This document shows positions 37,435-46,520 of a stretch of DNA of 64,000 nucleotides, in pieces (the first letter of the stretch is position 1; every line of letters starts with the position of its first letter). Source of the stretch: an uncultured Pirellulaceae bacterium. Lineage in GTDB: Bacteria; Planctomycetota; Planctomycetia; Pirellulales; Pirellulaceae. The stretch covers positions 62,001 to 126,000 of the forward strand of contig CAKZVF010000065.1 of NCBI GenBank assembly GCA_937921995.1, read 5' to 3'. A program made the translations under genes and the position numbers. The notes under the pieces are model-generated. The model saw only the letters and a list, made by a program, of their open reading frames with translations, did no database searches and had not been told where the DNA came from.

Positions 37435-38625
37435 ATGGCAACTCCGCTTTCTATCTATAACCTGAAAGAAGGCGGCTGGCGCACGGTTCTGTCGATCAGC
37501 GGAATCAGCATTGCCGTTACCCTGATTTTCATGCAGTTGGGGTTTCTTGGTGCGGTATTGGATACCGCGGTGCTGTTTTACAACAACCTGAAGTTCGATC
37601 TGGTCGTCCGGTCGCCAAATTATTACCATTTCTGCGACGCGAATAAATTTCAGCGCTCCCATTTGGACGTGATTCTCAACGACACCGCGGTTGATGCGAT
37701 TCAGCCCTTTCACATCAGCCTTGGCAAATGGAACTACGCCGAAGTGGCGACACAGCGTGGTATTCTGATCATGGGTGTCGCTCCGCAGGGAGAAACGTTC
37801 TCCCCGCACAATAGTTACGTCGATCTTCCAGACCTCAAAAAGCTCGACCGTCCACGTGCCATTCTGGTTGACAAGAAATCACGGCCTCAGTTCTTAGGCG
37901 CAGAGAATCGAGAACGATTCAATGCAGATCAAATCGGATTGAAGGTCGAACTGAATCAAAAGACGTGTGAACTCACTGGGCTCTTTGAACTGGGGACGGG
38001 TTTAGCGGCCAACGGTGCTTCGGTCATTCACGAAAACGATTTCCGGGATCTTTTTCCAAATTATGGAGAAGAAGATCTCTCGTTGGGATTGGTGCAGTTT
38101 TCGAAATCCGGCAGTCATGATCCGGCGACCGTTCGAAAACGCATCTATGAAATGATGGGCGTCAAAAATGGTCAGACACCGGAGGTAGAAGTCCTCACGC
38201 GCGACGAAGTGGTTTATCGCGAGGTCATGCACTGGATTGGCAACACGCCGATCGGATTCATTTTCATCGCAGGCGTCGTTGTGGCGTTGATTGTCGGGGC
38301 GATCGTCGTCTACATCGTGCTTTCTTCGGACATCAGCAAACAGATCGGCGAATATGCAACGCTTAAGGCGATGGGTTACCGCAATAGTTATCTGTCGCGC
38401 GTGGTGCTGGAACAAGCCGTGATCTTGGGCGTGATCAGCTACGTGGTGGCGTTTGCGGTTTCGCTGGTTCTTTACGAGGTGGTCGGTAAAGCCGCGAATT
38501 TGCCGATCACGATGAGCCTCCAGCGGCAGGTGATCGTCTTTTCGGCCACGATCATCATGTGTTGTGTTTCGGGTTCAATCGCGATGAAAAAGTTAACCAA
38601 GGCCGACCCCGCGGATTTGTTCTAG
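37435..38625 (+). CDS. DevC-like ABC transporter permease (copy 1)
   Basis: FtsX/MacB-type permease: SSDISKQIGEYATLKAMGYRNSYLSRVVLEQAVILGVISYVVAF; topology TM-large periplasmic-3TM. Confidence 0.9.
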   Translation: MATPLSIYNLKEGGWRTVLSISGISIAVTLIFMQLGFLGAVLDTAVLFYNNLKFDLVVRSPNYYHFCDANKFQRSHLDVILNDTAVDAIQPFHISLGKWNYAEVATQRGILIMGVAPQGETFSPHNSYVDLPDLKKLDRPRAILVDKKSRPQFLGAENRERFNADQIGLKVELNQKTCELTGLFELGTGLAANGASVIHENDFRDLFPNYGEEDLSLGLVQFSKSGSHDPATVRKRIYEMMGVKNGQTPEVEVLTRDEVVYREVMHWIGNTPIGFIFIAGVVVALIVGAIVVYIVLSSDISKQIGEYATLKAMGYRNSYLSRVVLEQAVILGVISYVVAFAVSLVLYEVVGKAANLPITMSLQRQVIVFSATIIMCCVSGSIAMKKLTKADPADLF

Positions 38626-38627
38626 CC

Positions 38628-39806
38628 ATGCATCTATTCCTCGCCGCAAAACTCGCTTGGTCCAACACGACTGCAGACATGCAGCGGTTGTTGGTGCGCT
38701 GTTCGGGAGTGACGTTTGCGGTCGTGTTGATGTTCATGCAAACCGGATTTCGCAACGCGCTGTTTGACAGCAACGTGCGAATCATGGAAGAGAAAATCAC
38801 GGCCGACATTGTGATCCGCATCAAGTCGCGATTCATGCTGTCCAGTGGTCAGCAAATGCCTTTGCAGGATGTAATCACGGCGCGGTCTTGCGAGGGTGTT
38901 GCGGCAGCCGAACCCGTTTACATCGAAAACGTTCTGTCTGATTTTCACCGCGTTGGCTTGGCGTCGAGGAAGATCAGGGTTCTCGGTTTCGATCCCTCCG
39001 ATCCATTGTTTGAGAACTTTGGACTGAAACCACTGGCCGATAAACTGAATCAGCCCATGACCGCTGCCGTGGACGTGAAGAGCAAATCAATGTTCGGTCT
39101 GCCGGTGAACAAGAACGAGCTGGCCGAACAGCCTTTTGCTGAACTGGTCAACAAAAAGCTGGAATTGGTGGGATTGTTTCAATGCGGAATCAATTTCTCC
39201 AACGATGGCACGATCGCCATGACGCCGGAGAATTTTGCCAAGTATTTTTCCGTCCGTGGAGGCGGGAAGCCTCTCTCCAAAGTCGATTACGGCGTCGTGA
39301 AATGTCATCCCGACGCCAATCCCGATGTTGTCGCGCATCGGCTGCAGCGCATGTTGGGCCCGCACTTGATCGTTCAGACACACGCCGATTTTTTAAAATC
39401 TGAGCGAAACTTCTGGGGCAAAAACACGCCTATCGGTTTGATTTTTTGGGTAGGGACGATGATCGGTTTCGTGGTGGGACTGATTATCTGTTACCAAGTT
39501 TTAGCGACCGACATTGGCGACCACATGGGAGAATTCGCGACGCTTAAAGCGATGGGATATCCAACATCGTTTTTCACCTCCGTCGTTGTGGTCCAAGCGC
39601 TGTTGCTTTCGCTGATCTCGTTTGTGCCGGGATTCTTGATCGCGCTGACGGCATTTAACATTATCAACATCAGTTCGGGCCTGATCATGTTCCTCAACGT
39701 TCAACGAACCGCGCTTGTGCTGGGCCTGACCGTGGCGATGTGTGTGATCTCGGGCGTCATTGCGTTGCGGCGGCTATTATCAGCAGACCCGGCCAGCCTT
39801 TTTTAA
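38628..39806 (+). CDS. DevC-like ABC transporter permease (copy 2)
   Basis: ATDIGDHMGEFATLKAMGYPTSFFTSVVVVQALLLSLISF; C-terminus RRLLSADPASLF parallels KKLTKADPADLF of copy 1. Likely start ATG 38628. Confidence 0.9.
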   Translation: MHLFLAAKLAWSNTTADMQRLLVRCSGVTFAVVLMFMQTGFRNALFDSNVRIMEEKITADIVIRIKSRFMLSSGQQMPLQDVITARSCEGVAAAEPVYIENVLSDFHRVGLASRKIRVLGFDPSDPLFENFGLKPLADKLNQPMTAAVDVKSKSMFGLPVNKNELAEQPFAELVNKKLELVGLFQCGINFSNDGTIAMTPENFAKYFSVRGGGKPLSKVDYGVVKCHPDANPDVVAHRLQRMLGPHLIVQTHADFLKSERNFWGKNTPIGLIFWVGTMIGFVVGLIICYQVLATDIGDHMGEFATLKAMGYPTSFFTSVVVVQALLLSLISFVPGFLIALTAFNIINISSGLIMFLNVQRTALVLGLTVAMCVISGVIALRRLLSADPASLF

Positions 39807-39821
39807 AAACCAAACACTACA

Positions 39822-40943
39822 ATGGTTGCGACCATGAACAAATTTTCAAAAGACGCCCCTGTTATTGAAGTCGATGGCTTGAACCATTTTTTTGGTTCCG
39901 GCGACTCCAAGACGCAAGCACTGTTCGACAACAAGCTCAAGGTGCGTCCTGGCGAAATCGTTATCATGACCGGGCCATCGGGGTCAGGTAAAACGACTTT
40001 GTTGACCCTGATCGGCACATTACGCACCGTCCAAAGTGGCAGCTTGAAAATACTCGGCGAAGAACTTAACGGCATGTCCCAGGCCGGTTTGACAGCAGTT
40101 CGAAAAAAGATCGGCTTCATTTTCCAAGCCCACAACCTATTCGGTTCATTGACGGCCTATCAAAACGTGAAGATGGCAACCGAACTGGTAGGCCAAAAGA
40201 ACAAGGAAGTAAAACCGCGCATCGAACAACTGCTGACGCGGCTTGGGATGGGAGAACGCATCCACTACAAACCAAAGTCACTCTCCGGCGGACAGAAGCA
40301 ACGTGTGGCGGTCGCACGTGGTTTGATCCATAGCCCACGCATTGTGCTGGCCGATGAACCAACGGCGGCGTTGGACGAAGAATCCGGTCGCGCGGCGGTG
40401 ACGCTTCTCCGAGAGATGGCCGATCGTGATGGCTGCACGGTGCTGATTGTCACCCACGACAATCGAATCTTGGACGTTGCCGATCGCATCATCAACATGG
40501 TCGCGGGCCGTATCAAGAACGATTCGGATATTCACGAAACCGAAAAGATCTGCGAATTTTTACAAGCGACCGAATTCTTTTCGGACCTTACGCCGCGCAC
40601 GTTGGCTGACGTCGCGAATAACATCGAAGCACGCGTTTTCGAACCTGGCGAAGCGATCGTGTCCCAAGGGGACGATGGGCTGGAGTTCTTCATGATTAAC
40701 GAAGGCAGTGTGACCGTCGAGCGCACCGACGTCGCTGGCAAGACGGAGACGCTTAAGCAATTAGACAAAGGCAGTTACTTCGGCGAAGTGGCTCTGATCA
40801 AGAATCAGCCTCGTAATGCGTCCGTGATCGCTAAGACAAAAACAACCTGCTACGTGCTGGACCGGGAAGAATTCCGCGCGGTGGTGGACACGAGCGATTC
40901 GTTTGAATCCGAATTGCGGAAAGCGCTGTTCGAAAGGAACTAG
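39822..40943 (+). CDS. MacB/DevA-type ABC ATPase fused to a C-terminal cyclic-nucleotide-binding domain
   Basis: ABC motifs GPSGSGKTTLLTLIG, LSGGQKQRVAVARGL, IVLADEPTAALDE; then cNMP domain LADVANNIEARVFEPGEAIVSQGDDGLEFFMINEGSVTV...YFGEVALIKNQPRNASVIAKT. Confidence 0.95.
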   Translation: MVATMNKFSKDAPVIEVDGLNHFFGSGDSKTQALFDNKLKVRPGEIVIMTGPSGSGKTTLLTLIGTLRTVQSGSLKILGEELNGMSQAGLTAVRKKIGFIFQAHNLFGSLTAYQNVKMATELVGQKNKEVKPRIEQLLTRLGMGERIHYKPKSLSGGQKQRVAVARGLIHSPRIVLADEPTAALDEESGRAAVTLLREMADRDGCTVLIVTHDNRILDVADRIINMVAGRIKNDSDIHETEKICEFLQATEFFSDLTPRTLADVANNIEARVFEPGEAIVSQGDDGLEFFMINEGSVTVERTDVAGKTETLKQLDKGSYFGEVALIKNQPRNASVIAKTKTTCYVLDREEFRAVVDTSDSFESELRKALFERN

Positions 40944-40985
40944 TTCAGCGCTATGCGTTCACATTAAGTAGTGGAAGAGGCCACG

Positions 40986-42392
40986 CTAAGGTTGCGGCTG
41001 CAGTTTGTTAGGTCCATCCAGCGCTTTCTCAAGCGCTTCAATCGTAGGCGGCGAAGGTTTTACACTGCCGGGGCGCTTGCCGTGGCCGATGTCGAACGGC
41101 GACCACGTAAATTTGTTTTTGTGATTCCATTTTTCGGGATCGGCACCCAGCGACGCCAGCAATTCGATCGCTTTGGGGTAGGCTCGATAAGCAGCGCCGT
41201 GCATCGGCGTTTCGAGGTTGTCGTCCACCGCGTTGACGTCCAGTCCAAGTTCAACCAGCAATTCAATCGCGGCGCAAACCTCGGGTTCGGAAGCCGGTTC
41301 TTCGCCAACGGCCACCGAACCGATTCCCGCTGCGGCGATCAACGCCGTGCAGCCATCGGCGTTGGTGATCTTTGGGTCCGCGCCGCGTTTGAGCAGAAGT
41401 TTCATCAAAGGCAAATCTGCCGTTTGCGATGCCAGTAAAAACGGTGTCGCCCCTTTAGGATTTAAATTTGCCTTGCCTGTTTTTCCACCAGTCAGCTGCA
41501 AATTCACATCAGCGCCTCGGTCGATGATTTGATCAACAAATTGCAGGCTTGTGATTTTTCCCGAACCGCGCGGCGCAGGGTCGCCCAAAGGGTTGTCGCC
41601 AAGCTTGGTCCGCCGCACCCATGACACCGCGTGCAGTGGAGCGTAACCGCTGCGTTGATCGTTGGGGTCCGCACCGGCGTCCACCAGCGCGATCGCAAGC
41701 TCAAAATGAGCACTCTCAACCGCCAGTAATAAGGCTGACATCTTTTTCCGCGGGTTGCGACCGCCGCCCTTTTTGGTTTCCATAACCGAATTGACATCAA
41801 AACCACCATCTAAGAATTGCTTGACGACTTCGATTCTGCCTTCGCGCGCCGCGAAGTGAAACGCGCTGAACCCAGACGGATCCAAGCAGTAATCAACGTC
41901 GGCCCCTGCCTCGATCAGCAAATCAATAACCTCGACGTTCCCCGCCGCAGAAGCCCACATCAGCGCGGTTTGTCCGCTGTTATCGCGGTGGTCTACTTCG
42001 GCTCCTGCCTTGATCAATGCTCTTACAACTTCGACGTTGCCGTGGCGAGCAGCTAACATCAATGGCGTCTCCATTCCTAAGCGCGGAGATTCAACGTCAG
42101 CCTTTGCGTCGATCAACTTCTGGGCGATCGCCGCGTATCCGAACTCACAAGCCAAACTTAGCGCTGTCACTTGGTAAGGGTTCGCTTCGTCGACATCAGC
42201 CCCTGAGGCGAGAAGCTGATTCAGCGTTTCAAGATTGTTATTGAAGACGGCAGTTAAAAGGGGCTGGGTACCAATAGGCAGATTCGTGTCAGTGGATTGC
42301 GCAAAAGTTTGATGGGCCGAGAGTGCGATCACACAAATGAGGACCGCGAAAGAAATAAAATCAAATTTCAAATTCATGATTTCGAATTTCAA
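40986..42392 (-). CDS. Secreted ankyrin-repeat protein
   Basis: Signal-like N-terminus and multiple ANK repeats (TPLMLAARHGNVEVVRALIKAGAEVDHRDNSGQTALMWASAAGNVEVIDLLIEAGADVDY). Confidence 0.93.
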   Translation of the reverse strand: MKFEIMNLKFDFISFAVLICVIALSAHQTFAQSTDTNLPIGTQPLLTAVFNNNLETLNQLLASGADVDEANPYQVTALSLACEFGYAAIAQKLIDAKADVESPRLGMETPLMLAARHGNVEVVRALIKAGAEVDHRDNSGQTALMWASAAGNVEVIDLLIEAGADVDYCLDPSGFSAFHFAAREGRIEVVKQFLDGGFDVNSVMETKKGGGRNPRKKMSALLLAVESAHFELAIALVDAGADPNDQRSGYAPLHAVSWVRRTKLGDNPLGDPAPRGSGKITSLQFVDQIIDRGADVNLQLTGGKTGKANLNPKGATPFLLASQTADLPLMKLLLKRGADPKITNADGCTALIAAAGIGSVAVGEEPASEPEVCAAIELLVELGLDVNAVDDNLETPMHGAAYRAYPKAIELLASLGADPEKWNHKNKFTWSPFDIGHGKRPGSVKPSPPTIEALEKALDGPNKLQPQP

Positions 42393-42509
42393 AATTGGTC
42401 GTAGTGGATTTTGTTAAAAATCCCAGCCGATGCTTTACCCGAAAACACCTTGCTGATTCTCCTAGCGAATTCCCCGCAGGATCTTTAACAAGATCCACTA
42501 CGCTTCTGC

Positions 42510-43853
42510 CTAAAGATTTACGGGGTCAAACAACTCGTCGACGGTTCCGGTGCTGTCGGAAAAAGTCTCCAGCGGTACGCCGACTTTATTCAGCAGCGTC
42601 AAATGCACGTTCGACAGCGGGCATGGGTCGTCGTACTGAATGTGGCGGCCGCCCTTGAGTTTTTGAGATGCTCCACCGGCGATCAGGATCGGCAAATTCG
42701 TGTGGTCGTGCTTGTCGGGATCTCCCATGCCGCTGCCATACATGTAAACCGAATGGTCCAACAAATTGCCGTTGCCCTCGGGGATGGACTTCAGCTTCTC
42801 CAAAAATTCGGCGAACAGAGACACGTGAAATTGATTGATCTTGGCGACCTTCTCAAGCTTGTTCGGATTGTTGCCATGATGAGAAATCGGATGATGAGGC
42901 TCCGGCACGCCGATCTCCGGATAGCTGCGCGTGCTTGCCTCGCGCGCCAATTGAAATGAGACCACGCGCGTAATGTCGCCTTGGAACGCCAGCAGTTGCA
43001 AGTCAAACATTAGCCGAGCATGTTCGCTGTACGCTTCCGGTACACCGACAGGGCGATCGAGATCGGGAAGCGGGTTATCTTTTGCGTTGGCTTCGGCCAA
43101 TTGGATCCGGCGTTCGACTTCTCGAATACTGGTCAAGTACTGTTCGATTTTATTCCGATCCGAAGGGCCAACGCTGCGTTTCATGCGCTTGATTTCAAGA
43201 TTCACCGAATCCAAAAGACTGGCCCGTTTGGTCAGCGCTGCGGCGCGACGCTCAGGCGAACCACCGGCTCCAAACAGCATCTCAAACACCAGACGTGGAT
43301 GAGCCTCCGAAGGCAACGGTTGCGTGGGCGACGCCCAAGAAAGGTTGTTCTGATAAACGCAAGCGTAACCATTGTCACACTGCCCCACAGTCGAAAGCAA
43401 ATCCATCGAAAGCTCGATCGACGGCAGTTGCGTCTGTTGGCCGATCTGTTTGGCGGCGATCTGGTCAACGGTGATGCCGTTGTAATAGTCTGCGCTTTCG
43501 GTTCGTTTGGCGCGAGCGGCACTTAAGAAAGCGGAGTTGGACGTGGCGTGGGAACCGGGATAAGCGTTTTGCAGATCTGTGTTAGTAATGACCGTTAGTT
43601 GGTCCTTCACCCTCTCCAGCGGCGCGAGGCTGGAGGGCAGTTCCTTCAGCGCGTCGCCATCGGGAATCCATTTTTTCGGATTGAATCCCATCGGAACATA
43701 GACGTAGCCGATTCGTTTCAGATTTTTCGCCGCGGCAGCCGTATCCGCCATCGCCGTCATCGCGGGTACCATTGCATCCAACAGCGGCAGCGCGACTCCA
43801 ACCCCAGCACCGCGCAGAATAGTTCGGCGAGAGATAGATTTGCGTCGAATCAT
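42510..43853 (-). CDS. DUF1552 domain-containing protein (Tat-like signal)
   Basis: SRRTILRGAGVGVALPLLDAMVPAM; GYVYVPMGFNPKKWIPDGDA...; SVYMYGSGMGDPDKHDHTNLPILIAGGASQKLKGGRHIQY. Confidence 0.92.
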   Translation of the reverse strand: MIRRKSISRRTILRGAGVGVALPLLDAMVPAMTAMADTAAAAKNLKRIGYVYVPMGFNPKKWIPDGDALKELPSSLAPLERVKDQLTVITNTDLQNAYPGSHATSNSAFLSAARAKRTESADYYNGITVDQIAAKQIGQQTQLPSIELSMDLLSTVGQCDNGYACVYQNNLSWASPTQPLPSEAHPRLVFEMLFGAGGSPERRAAALTKRASLLDSVNLEIKRMKRSVGPSDRNKIEQYLTSIREVERRIQLAEANAKDNPLPDLDRPVGVPEAYSEHARLMFDLQLLAFQGDITRVVSFQLAREASTRSYPEIGVPEPHHPISHHGNNPNKLEKVAKINQFHVSLFAEFLEKLKSIPEGNGNLLDHSVYMYGSGMGDPDKHDHTNLPILIAGGASQKLKGGRHIQYDDPCPLSNVHLTLLNKVGVPLETFSDSTGTVDELFDPVNL

Positions 43854-46258
43854 TTCTTACTCCTGAATCTGAATGGCTTGCTTAAAACAATTCCTTCAAC
43901 GATCTCCGAAAACCGATAGTCCGATGGTTCCGCGTTTCGAACGATTTTTCGCACCGCCGGCCCGTCGGAAGCTTCAACAGAGCGTCCCAATCCGAACGTC
44001 ATCAATTTTTCGGTGACGGTCATCGCGAAAACTTCCGGACGCTCAAGTATACCTTGTTCCAGCTGCGAAACGTTATCGATTTCTTTTCCGTCAGGCATCG
44101 TGCCCGAGGAATCCACGCTTATTTCGCCCTCATAGTCTCTCCATCGACCAACCGCATCGTAGTTTTCCAGTGCAAATCCAATCGGATCCATCAAATCATG
44201 ACACGCCGCGCACGCGGGGTTCTCTCGATGTTGCGCCAGCCGCTGGCGTACCGACGTCGCGGCGAGCGTACTGTTTTCCTTGAGATTGGGCACGTCCGGC
44301 GGAGGCGGTGGGGCAGGGGTGCCCAGCAAATTCTCTAGCACCCAGTTTCCACGAATCGTCGGCGCGGTGCGCGTGGCGTACGAGGTGACCATGAGGATGC
44401 TGCCATGTCGAAGGATACCGCCGCGCCGACTATCGCGTGGCAAGTCGACTTTGCGGAAGTGGCTGCCAGTGACGTTTGGAATTCCGTAGTGCGTGGCCAA
44501 TCGCTGGTTCAGAAATGTGAAGTCCGAATCGATCAGATCCAGCACCGACGCATTCGCTTTGACGATGTGCCGAAACAAATGTTCCGTTTCGGCGCGGAAG
44601 GACTGTCGCAAGTTGTCGTCGAAGTCAGGAAAGAGTCGCAAGTCGGGGCGAATAGAATCAAGGTTCCGCAGATACAACCATTGCGACGCAAAATTTTTGA
44701 TCAAGGATTCCGAGCGCGGGTCGTCCAACATCTGTCGAACCTGTTGTCTGAGAACCTCGTCAGACAATAGTTGATTCGACTGAGCCAATTCGAGCAATTC
44801 TTCATCGGGAAGGCTGCTCCATAAGAAGTAGGACAGACGCGTCGCAAGTTCGAATGCGCTGATCTGAAAACTCGCGCCCGAATCAAGTTCCTCCGGCGAT
44901 TGCTCGATGCGAAAGAGGAAGTTCGGATTCACTAAAATCGACGCCGTCGCGAACTCGATCGCCGATTCGAAGCCGTCGCGCGGCAACGATTGTTCAAACA
45001 ACCGCATCGGCGTGGTGAAATCGTCTTCGCCAACCGATCGCCGGTAGGCACGGCGCATCAGATTGCCCAGCACCGTCCGCGCGGCCTGCGTTTGTTGGTT
45101 CTGCTGCGGCAACTGATCCGCGTAGTCGCCCAACAACTTCTTGCGGCTGGGCGTTGCGCCGACCTTGCTTTCAGACAGCGGGCCAATCAACGAAACTTGA
45201 AACAAGGCTGGCGTTTGGCGCGGATGTCGGTGGCGGTTGAAACTGGCGTCAAAGGGCTGGCGTTTGATCGTGCGCAGAGACGCACTGTTGTGAGGAAACG
45301 TTACGATGATCTCATGTGTGCCCGGCGTGATCTCAAATCGCGTGTTCAGATGAGCGTCAGATTTTGAGTAATCGCGGTAGTCTTGCCGGTTCTTGTGCTT
45401 GGGCGGTGGCGTTAATGGAAATCGCTTGATCAGTTTGCCATCCAGCAGAACGTCGATGTCGTGAGGTTGGTCCAAACCTTCCACCTTCTCATCGCGATCA
45501 CGGGTCAGCTTCAGTTCGATCTCGTACTGTCCGCCGCGGGGGAATTGCCGAGTGAATTTTGTGCCGCCGCGCGAACCGAATGGCAAACCTTCGACGTGAG
45601 TTTCTTGCGTCCGGTCAGCGGGAATGCGGACTGTCAGGCCGGTGGGACCACCGTCGCTGCCGCCAATCGCGGCGCGGCTGATCGATTCGGCGGCGCTGAG
45701 GTAGCGATTGAGCAACAGAGGCGACAGGCCTTCGACGGTGATGTTGTCAAAACCATGGCTGGAAGGGTCTTCTGGAAGAAACTCGGACGCATCAATTTCA
45801 ACCGCCAGCAGATCACGGATCGAATTCTGATACTCCGTCCTTGTCAGCCGCCGAATCGTTCCGCCCGAACTGTATCTTGGAAACTCCGACTGACGCTGCT
45901 CCAGCAGATGGCCCAAAGCAGAAACAGCTTTTTGGGTTTCTTGAACGTCAGGTTGAAAAGCGTCCGGCGGTGGCATTTGCCCGGCGGCAACCTTCTTCAG
46001 TATTTTCTCATAAGGACCCGCCGCGAAGTCTTGCGCGGCAAACGCGTCCGCACTGAATTCGAGCCCTTCGATATCAAATCCCAATTCAGGATCTGCTGAC
46101 CCGTGGCAGTCAAGACAATGGGCGGATACAAACTCGGATACGTTGGCGAGATTCTCTGTTCGCGCGGAAGCCGTTTGCTGACAGTGTGCGTTGGGTTGGT
46201 CAAGCGTTAGCGCCAACAACGGCAGGGCAAGCATCGTGATGATGTTGAGTCTGATCAT
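43850..46258 (-). CDS. DUF1592/DUF1588/DUF1587/DUF1595/DUF1585 protein with c-type heme motif
   Basis: Likely start ATG 46258 (MIRLNIITMLALPLLAL). CLDCHG heme motif; IRRLTRTEYQNSIRDLLAVEIDASEFLPEDPSSHGFDN; RHGSILMVTSYATRTAPTIRGNWVLENLLGTPAPPPPPDVP. ATGA overlap with the DUF1552 gene. Confidence 0.93.
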   Translation of the reverse strand: MIRLNIITMLALPLLALTLDQPNAHCQQTASARTENLANVSEFVSAHCLDCHGSADPELGFDIEGLEFSADAFAAQDFAAGPYEKILKKVAAGQMPPPDAFQPDVQETQKAVSALGHLLEQRQSEFPRYSSGGTIRRLTRTEYQNSIRDLLAVEIDASEFLPEDPSSHGFDNITVEGLSPLLLNRYLSAAESISRAAIGGSDGGPTGLTVRIPADRTQETHVEGLPFGSRGGTKFTRQFPRGGQYEIELKLTRDRDEKVEGLDQPHDIDVLLDGKLIKRFPLTPPPKHKNRQDYRDYSKSDAHLNTRFEITPGTHEIIVTFPHNSASLRTIKRQPFDASFNRHRHPRQTPALFQVSLIGPLSESKVGATPSRKKLLGDYADQLPQQNQQTQAARTVLGNLMRRAYRRSVGEDDFTTPMRLFEQSLPRDGFESAIEFATASILVNPNFLFRIEQSPEELDSGASFQISAFELATRLSYFLWSSLPDEELLELAQSNQLLSDEVLRQQVRQMLDDPRSESLIKNFASQWLYLRNLDSIRPDLRLFPDFDDNLRQSFRAETEHLFRHIVKANASVLDLIDSDFTFLNQRLATHYGIPNVTGSHFRKVDLPRDSRRGGILRHGSILMVTSYATRTAPTIRGNWVLENLLGTPAPPPPPDVPNLKENSTLAATSVRQRLAQHRENPACAACHDLMDPIGFALENYDAVGRWRDYEGEISVDSSGTMPDGKEIDNVSQLEQGILERPEVFAMTVTEKLMTFGLGRSVEASDGPAVRKIVRNAEPSDYRFSEIVEGIVLSKPFRFRSKK

Positions 46259-46520
46259 GGGCTTGGTTTGTTCCCTGTGAAATTCCAAGAGCGAAGAGCT
46301 TAATCCCGAAGCAAAGGTTTCCGTCGCCCATTGGTAGCGGCACTGACCCCTTAATACTCGTTTATAACCAACAATTCCCTCGTTCGTCGCGGTCAATGCT
46401 CGAAATTTTTGCCCATCGAGCGAAACTGATCTCAATAGCGCTCGCTACGTCACTATCGGTTGCTCAAGGCGTCTATTAAAATTGTGGCTTAAATGGAAAT
46501 CGCTTAAAGGACGTCTCTTA

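Noticed and set aside
45461-46099. 212-aa plus-strand ORF opposite the DUF1592 gene
   Set aside because: Shadow ORF; no recognisable features.
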